Notes: a model not told the origin generated them from the sequence alone. Counted from the first letter of the stretch, positions 6,364 to 13,713 are shown. The stretch is 18,840 nt of DNA from SXMI01 sp964391365 (GCA_964391365.1 CAYMKW010000050.1:1-18840); one strand, 5' to 3'. A program made the numbers and translations.

Positions 6364-7647
6364 ATGGAACGCTCCCCCATGGCCCTGAGTGACATCGACC
6401 TGCTGAACCTGGACGCCTTCGTGTCGGGTGACCACCACCGGATGTTCGAGGTGCTCCGCGCCGAGCAGCCCGTCCACTGGTCGGAGGAACCGGCCGAGGA
6501 CGGCAAGGGCTTCTGGTCGATCACGAAGCACGCGGACCTGCAGATGGTGAACCGGGACACCACCACGTTCTCGAGTGAGACCGGCGGCACCCAGCGGGCC
6601 GACTTCTGGGACCAGGAGGAGGTGGCGTTCGACACCCGCGGCGTGATGCTCGTGGACACCGACCCGCCGAAGCACACCAGGTACCGCCGGCTCGTCAACA
6701 AGGGCTTCACCCCTCGCATGATCGGCCTGCTCGAATCGCACCTTCGCTACCGGGCCGAGCTGATCGTCGACGAGGTGATCGAGTCGGGGAACTGCGAGTT
6801 CGTGAGCGACCTGGCCGCCGAGCTGCCGCTGCAGGCCATCGCCGAGATCATGGGTGTCCCCCAGGAGGACCGGCGGCTCATGTTCGACTGGTCGAACACG
6901 ATGATCGGGGCGCAGGACCCCGAGTTCAACAAGTCCGGCGGGGGCGAGGAGGCCCAGGAGGCGGCGGCGCAGGTGTTCGCGTACGCCAACCAGTTGGCCG
7001 CCGCCCGCCGGGAGGACCCGCGGGACGACATCGTGACGACGCTCATCAACGCCGAGATCGAGGGCGAGCGCCTGAGCGAGCTCGAGTTCGACATGTTCAT
7101 GCTGTTGCTCACGGTGGCGGGCAACGAGACGACCCGGAACGCCACGGCGTCCGGGATGGATGCGCTCCTGCGACACCCGGACCAGATGGCGGCACTGCTC
7201 GGCCACCTCGACGACGACGCCTACGTGTCCACGGCGATCGACGAGGTCCTCCGCTGGGCCACCCCGGTGCTGCACTTCCGGCGGACGGCGACGACCGACA
7301 CCGAGATCCGGGGCCAGGAGATCGCCGCCGGAGACAAGCTCCTGATCTGGCACATCTCGGCCAACCGGGACGAAGAGGTGTTCGCCGATCCGTTCGCCTT
7401 CGACATCGAGCGGACCCCCAACGAACACGTGGCGTTCGGCGGCGGCGGTGCGCACTACTGCCTCGGTGCGAACCTCGCCAAGATCGAGATCGAGATCATC
7501 GTCCGGGAGATCCTGTCCCGGATGCCCGACATCTCCGCCGCCGGCGAGACCGAGATGCTCCGTTCGAACTTCATCGGCGGAGTCAAGCGGCTCCCCGTCA
7601 GCTTCACCCCTGGGTCGCGCAAGCACCCGGTCGGCGCCTCGGCCTGA
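6364..7647 (+). CDS. Cytochrome P450 (plus-strand member, CYP125/CYP142-like features)
   Basis: A 427-residue P450 monooxygenase. The I-helix motif AGNETT is at 252-257, the K-helix ExxR at Glu294-Arg297, and the haem loop FGGGGAHYCLG places the ligand at Cys366. The stretch MLVDTDPPKHTRYRRLVNKG (95-114) is the D-P-P-x-H-T-x-x-R-R pattern typical of actinobacterial P450s related to CYP125/CYP142/CYP124, which oxidise sterol side chains or branched fatty chains. Substrate assignment is inference. The first ATG (6364) is preferred over Met7 because it lies 6 nt after TAGAGT. It shares the regulated divergent spacer with the other P450, and the flavoprotein gene follows 91 nt downstream. It is only distantly similar to its neighbour P450, so the pair is not a recent duplication. 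Confidence 0.95.
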   Translation: MERSPMALSDIDLLNLDAFVSGDHHRMFEVLRAEQPVHWSEEPAEDGKGFWSITKHADLQMVNRDTTTFSSETGGTQRADFWDQEEVAFDTRGVMLVDTDPPKHTRYRRLVNKGFTPRMIGLLESHLRYRAELIVDEVIESGNCEFVSDLAAELPLQAIAEIMGVPQEDRRLMFDWSNTMIGAQDPEFNKSGGGEEAQEAAAQVFAYANQLAAARREDPRDDIVTTLINAEIEGERLSELEFDMFMLLLTVAGNETTRNATASGMDALLRHPDQMAALLGHLDDDAYVSTAIDEVLRWATPVLHFRRTATTDTEIRGQEIAAGDKLLIWHISANRDEEVFADPFAFDIERTPNEHVAFGGGGAHYCLGANLAKIEIEIIVREILSRMPDISAAGETEMLRSNFIGGVKRLPVSFTPGSRKHPVGASA

Positions 7648-7661
7648 GGCGACGCAACTGC

Positions 7662-7679
7662 GCCCGGCTCGGGCCGGGC
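7662..7679 (+). terminator. Hairpin after the plus-strand P450 gene
   Basis: GCCCGG (7662-7667) pairs with CCGGGC (7674-7679) around a 6-base loop, 14 nt past the stop codon. There is no T-tract. It may be a weak terminator or processing site between the P450 and the flavoprotein gene. Confidence 0.35.
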
Positions 7680-7738
7680 CAGACTGATCCCATCATCCCG
7701 ACCCATCCCGGGTCGGCCGAGTCCCCGGAGGACACCCC
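7680..7738 (+). promoter_or_regulatory. Promoter-like hexamer, leader hairpin and RBS of the flavoprotein gene
   Basis: CAGACT (7680-7685) is a possible -10. The leader that would follow holds a 7-bp stem, CCGACCC (7698-7704) with GGGTCGG (7710-7716) around the loop ATCCC, then a clear Shine-Dalgarno sequence GGAGGA (7727-7732) 6 nt before the GTG start. This is one of the few genes here with a proper leader and RBS. Confidence 0.45.
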
Positions 7739-8863
7739 GTGCGAACCAAGCTCTGCGACGACCTGGGCATCGAGTTCCCCATCTTCGCCTTCACCCACTG
7801 CCGTGACGTCGTCGCCGCCGTGTCGAACGCCGGCGGCATGGGGCTCCTGGGGGCGGTCGGCTTCACCGCCGAGCAGCTCGCCGTCGAGCTGGAGTGGCTC
7901 GACGAGCACTGCGACAAGCCCTACGGCGTCGACGTGGTGATCCCGGGCAAGTACGAGGGCATGGGCGAGATGGACCCGTCCAAGCTCGAGGCCGAGCTGG
8001 CGGGGATGATCCCCGAGGAGCACCGTGAGTTCGCCCGTCAGCTGCTCGCCGACCACGGCGTCCCGGACCTGCCGGACGACCAGATCGCCCCGGCCCTGCT
8101 CGGTTGGACCGAGGCCACGGCGTCACCGCTGATCGACGAGGCGCTCCGGCACGACAAGGTCCGGCTCATCGCCAACGCGCTGGGTACGCCGCCCGCCGAG
8201 GTCATCGAGCGGATCCACGAGTCCGGCCGCAAGGTGGCTGCGCTGTGCGGCGCTCCGGCCCAGGCCGTCCGGCACCAGAACGCCGGGGTGGACATCATCA
8301 TCGCCCAGGGCACCGAGGGTGGCGGACACACCGGCGACGTCGGTTCGATGGTCCTGTGGCCGCAGGTGATCGACGCCGTGGCCCCGACCCCCGTGTTGGC
8401 CGCCGGCGGGATCGGCAGCGGCCGACAGATGGCGGCGGCGCTCGCCATGGGCGCCGAGGGCGTCTGGACGGGGTCGCTCTGGTTGACCGTCGAGGAGGCG
8501 GACATCCCACCGGCGCAGATGCAGAGCTACCTGGACGCCACCAGTCGGGACACGGTCCGGTCCCGGAGCTGGACGGGCAAGCCGTGCCGGATGCTGCGCA
8601 ACGACTGGACCGACGCCTGGGAGAACCCGGAGAACCCCCAGCCGCTCGGCATGCCGCTGCAGTTCATGGTCACCGGTGAGGCGGTCGCTCGCGGCCACCA
8701 GTACCCGGAGCAGGCCAAGGACGTGAACTTCAACCCGGTCGGCCAGATCGTCGGCACCATGAACAAGGTGCGCCGCTCCAAGGACGTCATCATGGAGATG
8801 GTCGAGGAGTACCTCGAGGCCACCGCCCGGCTCGAGTCCCTCAACGAGGCGGCGTCGGCCTGA
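7739..8863 (+). CDS. Nitronate monooxygenase-like FMN flavoprotein (2-nitropropane dioxygenase family)
   Basis: A 374-residue FMN-dependent TIM-barrel oxidoreductase. The family motifs are NAGGMGLLGA near residue 31, the phosphate/flavin loop AQGTEGGGHTGD (about 184-195), and VLAAGGIGSGRQMAAALAMGAEGVWTGS (in pieces from about 219), the standard FMN-phosphate site. Annotated members oxidise alkyl nitronates, but the family is broad; one mycobacterial member (IpdC) belongs to the steroid-ring degradation pathway. Next to two P450s of sterol-oxidising appearance and a crotonase fragment in the same window, a catabolic role is plausible but unproven. The GTG at 7739 is fixed by GGAGGA 6 nt upstream. 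It could be co-transcribed with the P450 or use its own promoter. A strong hairpin follows its stop. Confidence 0.9.
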   Translation: MRTKLCDDLGIEFPIFAFTHCRDVVAAVSNAGGMGLLGAVGFTAEQLAVELEWLDEHCDKPYGVDVVIPGKYEGMGEMDPSKLEAELAGMIPEEHREFARQLLADHGVPDLPDDQIAPALLGWTEATASPLIDEALRHDKVRLIANALGTPPAEVIERIHESGRKVAALCGAPAQAVRHQNAGVDIIIAQGTEGGGHTGDVGSMVLWPQVIDAVAPTPVLAAGGIGSGRQMAAALAMGAEGVWTGSLWLTVEEADIPPAQMQSYLDATSRDTVRSRSWTGKPCRMLRNDWTDAWENPENPQPLGMPLQFMVTGEAVARGHQYPEQAKDVNFNPVGQIVGTMNKVRRSKDVIMEMVEEYLEATARLESLNEAASA

Positions 8864-8870
8864 GCCCGAC

Positions 8871-8900
8871 CCGGACCGTCACTTGACGGTGACGGTCCGG
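8871..8900. terminator. Bidirectional hairpin terminator between converging genes
   Basis: CCGGACCGTCAC (8871-8882) and GTGACGGTCCGG (8889-8900) form a perfect 12-bp stem with the 6-base loop TTGACG. It starts 7 nt after the flavoprotein stop and covers the last codons and stop of the convergent protease gene, so the hairpin is partly coding. There is no T-tract on either side, as is usual in high-GC actinobacteria. It would serve both genes. Confidence 0.8.
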
Positions 8901-10543
8901 CAGCCCAGGACGACCGGCTCCATGCTCGGCTGGTCGTAGCCGACGGCGCAGACGAGGTTGGTCCCGGCGCTCAGGTCGAGGGTCCGTTCCCAGCGGCCGG
9001 CGGTGACCGGCGGGTCGACGAACGAGACCCGTCCGCCGCCCACCACGCTGATCCGGACCAGCGGCGTGGCGTCGGTGTCGGCCGCCCAGCCGCCGAAGCG
9101 GTAGCGGCGGCGGTCCACCACGGTGGTGTCCACGGCTCCGGTCAGCCGGACCGGAGCCCGGACGACCGGTGCGGCGGCCGGGGCCGAATCGTTCGGTGTC
9201 CCGGCGCCGGCGCTCGGCGCGGACCCCGGGTCGGCTGCGAGTGCAGCAGCCAGGTTGATCCGGCCGGCGCCCGAGTCGAGATCGGCGCCCGGGGTGCCGA
9301 GGTCCACGGCGGTCTGTTCGAGGAGCGCCTCGATGCCCGCGGGCGAGCGGGTCGGTTCGGCCTGACGGAGCACCGCGGCGGCGGCAGCGACGACCGGCGC
9401 CGCCATGGAGGTGCCGCTCATCGAGCACCACCCTCCGGTCCGGCAGGTGGACAGGACGGCGACCCCGGGGGCGGCGACGTCGACGTAGTCGCCCCGGGTC
9501 GAGAACGAAGCGACCCGGTCGAGCGAGTCGGTGGCGGCGACGGCGATCGCCCGCGGGTGCCGGGCCGGCCAGCCGGCGGCACCGGTCGGACCGTCGTTTC
9601 CGGCGGAGGCGACCACGACGGTCGGGGCCGTGGCGCCGGGGGCCGTGGTGGTGGTGGCGACATCGATGGCCCTGGCGACGTCGGCGGGGAACTCGCCCCC
9701 GGCGGCGCCGAGCGACATGTTGATCACGTCGGCTCCCTGCTGGTGGGCCCAGCGGATGCCGGCGGCAACGTCGCTCGAGTAGCCGGTGCCGCGAGCGTTC
9801 ATCACCCGGACGGGGAGCACCGTCGCTCCCGGTGCCACGCCGCTGCCGCCCACACCGTTGTCCCGGGCGGCGCTGATGATCCCGGCCACGTGGGTGCCGT
9901 GGCCCTGGGGGTCGGTGGTTCCCGGCGTGCCGTTCGCCGGATCGCCGTAGAGGAACGAGGTCCCGTCGAGCACCCGGCGTGACCCGTCACGCAGCGGGGT
10001 GACCAGGTCCGGGTGGTCGGCGGCGACGCCCGTGTCGAGGACGGCCACGACGGTTCCGAGTCCGTCCTGATCGGCTCGCACCGAGCCTGCCCCCACCCGG
10101 GGGATCGCGTACTGGCGAGATGTGAGGGGGTCGACGAGGAGCCGGACCGGGACGTCCACGGCGGCGGAGGCGACCCCGGGGACGTCGTCGACGGTGGCGG
10201 TGAGCGGTGCAACCTGCTCGACCGGGGCGACGATCCGCTCGACCGAGATCCCGCCGGGAGCAACTCCGTTGGTGTCCACGACGACCCCGACCGTGACGCC
10301 GCCGTCGCCGACGGTCTCGTCGGCGAGCTCCCGGACCTCGGCGAGCGTGTCGAGCTCGCCCGGTGCCGAGATGGCATCGGCGACCGGACCGTCCGGTCCG
10401 GTGACGGCGTCCTGCGCCCCGGCGGGCAGGGCGGTCCCGGCGCCACCCAGAACCAGCAGCCCGGTCAGCACTGCGGCTCGTGCCACCCGCAGACGAGGCA
10501 GCCCGTGGGGCGCCCGGACGCTGGGTTGGTGGTTCGATCGCAC
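8879..10543 (-). CDS. Secreted subtilisin-like serine protease (peptidase S8)
   Basis: A 554-residue preproprotease. From the GTG at 10543 a basic n-region and the hydrophobic run AAVLTGLLVLGGAGTALPAGA (about 23-43, continuous but shown in part) form a signal peptide ending near AGA-Q. A propeptide-like region (about 45-150) precedes the S8 domain with Asp170 (VAVLDTGV), His215 (QGHGTHVAG), the oxyanion Asn316 (SAGNDGP) and Ser379 (SGTSMAAP). Cys367 and Cys373 flank the active-site loop and could pair. A linker rich in Ala/Pro/Gly leads to a C-terminal domain (about 460-554) of beta type that I do not recognise. A GTG 57 nt further upstream is possible, but would put a charged tail before the signal. 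GAGG lies 4 nt before the chosen start. Role: extracellular protein breakdown. Confidence 0.93.
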   Translation of the reverse strand: MRSNHQPSVRAPHGLPRLRVARAAVLTGLLVLGGAGTALPAGAQDAVTGPDGPVADAISAPGELDTLAEVRELADETVGDGGVTVGVVVDTNGVAPGGISVERIVAPVEQVAPLTATVDDVPGVASAAVDVPVRLLVDPLTSRQYAIPRVGAGSVRADQDGLGTVVAVLDTGVAADHPDLVTPLRDGSRRVLDGTSFLYGDPANGTPGTTDPQGHGTHVAGIISAARDNGVGGSGVAPGATVLPVRVMNARGTGYSSDVAAGIRWAHQQGADVINMSLGAAGGEFPADVARAIDVATTTTAPGATAPTVVVASAGNDGPTGAAGWPARHPRAIAVAATDSLDRVASFSTRGDYVDVAAPGVAVLSTCRTGGWCSMSGTSMAAPVVAAAAAVLRQAEPTRSPAGIEALLEQTAVDLGTPGADLDSGAGRINLAAALAADPGSAPSAGAGTPNDSAPAAAPVVRAPVRLTGAVDTTVVDRRRYRFGGWAADTDATPLVRISVVGGGRVSFVDPPVTAGRWERTLDLSAGTNLVCAVGYDQPSMEPVVLGCRTVTVK

Positions 10544-10629
10544 GGTGCCTCTTCGGCAGGCCGGGCCGTGTTCCGTAGCGGTTTTTTCGTCGGGCGCCAC
10601 ACGTCACCGGCCGATCGCCCGGGTGGTGA

Positions 10630-10635
10630 CAGTCT
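10630..10635 (+). promoter_or_regulatory. -10-like hexamer CAGTCT before the EEP-fold hydrolase
   Basis: CAGTCT is followed by GGAGGC and then the GTG at 10642. The GGAGG string touches the start codon almost directly, too close for a usable Shine-Dalgarno site, so a leaderless start is the more likely reading. The remaining divergent spacer (10544-10629) has a run of six T (10582-10587) but no clear -35 for either gene. Confidence 0.4.
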
Positions 10636-10641
10636 GGAGGC

Positions 10642-11343
10642 GTGATCCGGTTCGTGACCTTCAACGTCCGGCACGGCCTCGCCGAGGGGGCCGACGAGCC
10701 GGACCCCCACGCCGTGGCGGCGGTCGTCGGGGCGCTGGGGGCCGACGTGCTCGCCCTGCAGGAGCTGGACGTGCGGGTGCCCCGGTCGGGTTCGACCGAC
10801 CAGCTCCAGTTGGCGCTGGACGCGGCACCCGGCCGGACGGGGCACTTCGCCAAGACCCTCGACATGCACGGGGGTGACTACGGCATCGGGCTGGTCGTGC
10901 GGGGACGACTGGACGACCTGGAGGAGTACTCGCTGCAGCCGCCCGGAGAGCTCCGCAAGGCGATCATCGCCCGGGTGCACCTCGACGACTCCGACGACCG
11001 GCCGGCCCCACCCCCGTTCACCGTCGCGGCAACCCACCTGCAGAACGACCGGAAGGTCGCCCGGGCCCAGCTGGTGGAGCTGCTCGGTGTCCTGGCCGAG
11101 CGTCCGGGGCCGCACGTCCTGCTGGGTGACCTGAACATCTCGCCGTTCACGGTGGACGGGGTCTGCATGGAACTGGCGTGGGACGCGGTGGCGAACGCGG
11201 CGACGTTCCCGGCCCGCTCGCCACGTACCCAGATCGACTGGGTGGTGACGAGGGGCTTCGACCTCGTGGCGGCGGTCGTGCCCGACGTGCGGGTGAGCGA
11301 TCATCGTCCGGTGGTGGTCGAGCTCACCCCGCGTCCGGACTGA
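10642..11343 (+). CDS. Endonuclease/exonuclease/phosphatase-fold metal-dependent hydrolase
   Basis: A 233-residue cytoplasmic protein of the EEP (DNase I/sphingomyelinase/AP endonuclease) superfamily. All active-site blocks are present in order: Asn8 in FNVRHG, Glu41 in LQELD as metal ligand, GDYGIGL at 78-84, His132 in ATHLQ, Asp163 and Asn165 in LGDLN, Asp200-type block IDWVV, and Asp220-His221 in SDHRPVV. The superfamily cleaves phosphodiester or phosphomonoester bonds of nucleic acids, lipids or inositides; the substrate cannot be named. The length is close to the minimal fold and there is no signal peptide. The GTG start gives the first strand MIRFVTFN directly, as expected. It is divergent from the protease gene and leads into the DUF3499 gene 56 nt downstream. 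Confidence 0.9.
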   Translation: MIRFVTFNVRHGLAEGADEPDPHAVAAVVGALGADVLALQELDVRVPRSGSTDQLQLALDAAPGRTGHFAKTLDMHGGDYGIGLVVRGRLDDLEEYSLQPPGELRKAIIARVHLDDSDDRPAPPPFTVAATHLQNDRKVARAQLVELLGVLAERPGPHVLLGDLNISPFTVDGVCMELAWDAVANAATFPARSPRTQIDWVVTRGFDLVAAVVPDVRVSDHRPVVVELTPRPD

Positions 11344-11386
11344 TCGCTCGCCGCGGCCGACCGGTGCCCCGAGGGGTTCACACCAC

Positions 11387-11392
11387 TACCCT
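11387..11392 (+). promoter_or_regulatory. -10 hexamer TACCCT of the DUF3499 gene
   Basis: TACCCT is followed by seven bases and the GTG at 11400, again without a Shine-Dalgarno sequence. A small CCCC/GGGG hairpin (11367-11376) lies just upstream. Confidence 0.5.
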
Positions 11393-11399
11393 GCGGACG

Positions 11400-11912
11400 G
11401 TGAGCGGTCAGTGCATGCGTCAGGGGTGCGCCCGAACGGCGTCGGTGAGCCTGGTGTTCGACGCGGTCGGCCGTGAGGTCTGGCTCGACGCCGTGGCCGA
11501 CGGCGACGCCGATCCGGTGGGCGGCTCACAGGCACAGTTGCTCTGTCCGGGCCACGCCGAGGCGCTGCGCGTGCCCGTCGGCTGGGCCGTGGTGGACCGC
11601 CGACCGCCGCTCACGCCGCGGGCCGATGAGGGTGCGGCCGCCGATGAGCCGGTGATCGATCCCGGTCCCGTCGAGCGGGCCGGGCAGGAGGCCGATGCCG
11701 TCGAGGCGATCGTCGAGCCCGCCGTCGAGGATCCGGCCGACGATGCGGCCGCTCCCGATGTGGCAGCCCCCACGGCGCAGCCGGCCGGGGCGCGACGGGG
11801 CGGGTCCATGCTCGATCGGGCGTTCGCCTGGGCGGGACCGCAACGCTCGGTCATCACGGATCGGGGAGGCCCCGACGGCGCCGACGAACCGTCGGGCACG
11901 GATCCGGAGTGA
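11400..11912 (+). CDS. DUF3499 family protein with putative zinc site
   Basis: A 170-residue protein. The N-terminal 70 residues match the DUF3499 pattern known from Actinobacteria: C-x4-C, then A-x-V-x-L-x-F-D, R-x-V-W-L, and L-C-x-x-H-A-x-x-L-x-x-P-x-G-W. Cys5, Cys10, Cys49 and His52 could bind one zinc ion. Residues about 70-130 are acidic and rich in Ala, Pro, Asp and Glu, probably disordered. A short patch at 136-152 (SMLDRAFAWAGPQRSVI) stands out as hydrophobic and may be a protein-contact motif. The GTG at 11400 is chosen over Met6 because it keeps Cys5 and lies behind TACCCT. The function of the family is not known to me; its broad conservation in Actinobacteria suggests a housekeeping role. 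Confidence 0.8.
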   Translation: MSGQCMRQGCARTASVSLVFDAVGREVWLDAVADGDADPVGGSQAQLLCPGHAEALRVPVGWAVVDRRPPLTPRADEGAAADEPVIDPGPVERAGQEADAVEAIVEPAVEDPADDAAAPDVAAPTAQPAGARRGGSMLDRAFAWAGPQRSVITDRGGPDGADEPSGTDPE

Positions 11913-11916
11913 CCGC

Positions 11917-11936
11917 CCGCCGGGCCGACCCGGCGG
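11917..11936 (+). terminator. GC-rich hairpin terminator after the DUF3499 gene
   Basis: CCGCCGGG (11917-11924) pairs with CCCGGCGG (11929-11936) around the tetraloop CCGA, only 4 nt past the stop codon. No T-tract follows. It separates this gene from the fumarase promoter. Confidence 0.55.
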
Positions 11937-11961
11937 CTGCGGCGACGATCCGGCGGCCGCG

Positions 11962-11967
11962 TAGGGT
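11962..11967 (+). promoter_or_regulatory. -10 hexamer TAGGGT of the fumarase gene
   Basis: TAGGGT is followed by six bases (GAGGCC) and the ATG at 11974. A GAGG string is present but only 2 nt from the ATG, too close for normal use, so a leaderless start is preferred. Confidence 0.5.
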
Positions 11968-11973
11968 GAGGCC

Positions 11974-13602
11974 ATGGTCGACTTCGATTTCCAGGCGATG
12001 TTCCCGCTCGCCGCAGACACCACCCCGTACCGCCTGCTGACAACGGACCACGTGGCGGTCTCGGAGCACCGCGGTCACCGGATCCTGGAGGTGGACCGCG
12101 AGGCGCTGACGCTGTTGGCCGCCGAGTCGATCCGTGACATCTCCCACCTGTTCCGGCCCGGTCACCTGGCGCAGCTCCGGAAGATCCTGGACGACCCCGA
12201 GGCGACCGACAACGACCGGTTCGTGGCCCGGACGATGCTGCAGAACGCGGTGGTGTCCTCGGGCATGGTGCTCCCGTCGTGCCAGGACACGGGTACGGCG
12301 ATCATCATGGGCAAGAAGGGCCAGCAGGTCTGGACCCACGGTTCGGACGGTGCGCCGGGCGGCGACGAGGAGGCCCTGGCCCGCGGGGTGTTCAAGACGT
12401 TCACCGGGACCAACCTCCGCTACTCCCAGGTCGCGCCGATGTCGATGTACGACGAGGTGAACACCGGGACGAACCTGCCGGCCCAGATCGACCTGAGCGC
12501 CGTCGACGGCGACGAGTACCGATTCCTGACGATCACCAAGGGCGGTGGCAGCGCCAACAAGACCTTCCTGTACCAGGAGACCAAGGCCCTGTTGAACCCG
12601 GACTCGTTGCGGGCGTTCGTGGCCGAGAAGCTGAAGACGCTCGGCACGTCCGCGTGCCCGCCGTACCACCTGGCGATCGTGATCGGCGGAACGTCGGCCG
12701 AGATGAACCTGAAGACGGTGAAGCTGGCGTCCACCCGCTACCTGGACGGCCTGCCGACCGAGGGCAGCGCCCGCGGTCACGCCATCCGGGTGCCGGAGCT
12801 CGAGGCCGAGTTCACGGAACTGGCCGCCGCCACCGGCATCGGCGCGCAGTTCGGCGGCAAGTACTTCGTCCACGACGTCCGGGTGATCCGACTGCCGCGT
12901 CACGGGGCGTCGTGTCCGGTGGGGATCGGCGTGAGCTGCTCTGCCGACCGACAGAGCCTGGGGCGGATCACCGCCGAGGGCGTGTTCGTGGAGCAGTTGG
13001 AGACGGATCCGGCCCAGTACCTGCCCGATGTCACCGACGGCGATCTGCACGCAGAGGTGGTGCAGGTCGACCTGAACCGACCCATGGACGAGATCCGCAA
13101 CCAGCTCTCGCAGTACCCGATCCGGACCCGGTTGTCGTTGAGCGGGCCCATGGTCGTGGCCCGCGACATCGCTCACGCCAAGCTGAAGGAGCGGATCGNN
13201 NNNNNNNNCCTGCCGCAGTACGTGAAGGACCACCAGATCTACTACGCCGGTCCGGCCAAGACGCCCGACGGGATGGCGTCGGGGAGTTTCGGCCCGACCA
13301 CGGCCGGACGCATGGACTCCTACGTCGACCTGCTGATGCAGCACGGCGGCAGCCTGGTGACGCTGGCCAAGGGCAACCGCTCGCCGCAGGTGCGTCGGGC
13401 CTGTGCCGAGCACGGCGGGTTCTACCTGGGTTCGATCGGTGGGCCCGCGGCGATCCTGGCCCAGGACTCGATCCGGTCCGTGGAGGTGCTCGAGTATCCC
13501 GAGCTCGGCATGGAGGCCATCTGGCGGATCGAGGTCGAGAACTTCCCGGCGTTCATCGTCACCGACGACAAGGGGAACGACTTCTTCGCCGACCTCATCT
13601 GA
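11974..13602 (+). CDS. fumA: Class I fumarate hydratase (single-chain, 4Fe-4S)
   Basis: A protein of about 542 residues that interconverts fumarate and (S)-malate in the TCA cycle using an oxygen-labile 4Fe-4S cluster. The three expected cluster cysteines are visible: Cys103 (PSCQDTGTA), Cys228 (TSACPPYH) and Cys322 (VSCSADRQ). Strong family blocks include LNRPMDEI, LSQYPIRTRLSLSG, RDIAHAKLKERI, YYAGPAKTPDGMASGSFGPTTAGRMDSYVD and the C-terminal FPAFIVTDDKGNDFF (quoted in separated parts). Length matches single-chain FumA/FumB enzymes, rather than the split alpha/beta form. The 10-N gap at 13199-13208 falls between KERI and LPQY, a surface loop, and does not shift the frame. It has its own leaderless promoter and a terminator-like hairpin upstream, so it is probably monocistronic. 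Confidence 0.96.
   Translation: MVDFDFQAMFPLAADTTPYRLLTTDHVAVSEHRGHRILEVDREALTLLAAESIRDISHLFRPGHLAQLRKILDDPEATDNDRFVARTMLQNAVVSSGMVLPSCQDTGTAIIMGKKGQQVWTHGSDGAPGGDEEALARGVFKTFTGTNLRYSQVAPMSMYDEVNTGTNLPAQIDLSAVDGDEYRFLTITKGGGSANKTFLYQETKALLNPDSLRAFVAEKLKTLGTSACPPYHLAIVIGGTSAEMNLKTVKLASTRYLDGLPTEGSARGHAIRVPELEAEFTELAAATGIGAQFGGKYFVHDVRVIRLPRHGASCPVGIGVSCSADRQSLGRITAEGVFVEQLETDPAQYLPDVTDGDLHAEVVQVDLNRPMDEIRNQLSQYPIRTRLSLSGPMVVARDIAHAKLKERIXXXXLPQYVKDHQIYYAGPAKTPDGMASGSFGPTTAGRMDSYVDLLMQHGGSLVTLAKGNRSPQVRRACAEHGGFYLGSIGGPAAILAQDSIRSVEVLEYPELGMEAIWRIEVENFPAFIVTDDKGNDFFADLI
13199..13208. other. Assembly gap (10 N) inside the fumarase gene
   Basis: Ten undetermined bases replace parts of four codons, the first beginning with G and the last ending with C. 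The reading frame continues unchanged on both sides. As I recall the family, five residues of the type D-x-G-E-x stand before LPQY, so the true gap may be 13 bases; ten may be a default filler. Confidence 0.95.
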
Positions 13603-13713
13603 GGGCGGGTGGATCCGAGGTCGGCCCGCGCGGGGTCCGGCCGTTCCTGAGCGCATGCTCCGCGTCGGCGGCACGAGGGCCGGTGACGTCGACGGTGCGA
13701 CCGGCGGAGCGGC

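Noticed and set aside
6310..7626. Upstream extension of the minus-strand P450 frame to give an 879-residue fusion
   Set aside because: The extension is antisense to the second P450, has no recognisable domain, and would bury the promoter and operator. The ATG at 6309 with its own -10 is the better start.
10578..10590. Run of six T between the protease and EEP genes as a terminator
   Set aside because: There is no stem in front of it, and both neighbouring genes start, rather than end, around this spacer.
10544..10600. GTG at 10600 as the start of the secreted protease
   Set aside because: It would add 19 charged or polar residues before the signal peptide; the GTG at 10543 has a GAGG string upstream and gives a normal signal-peptide length.
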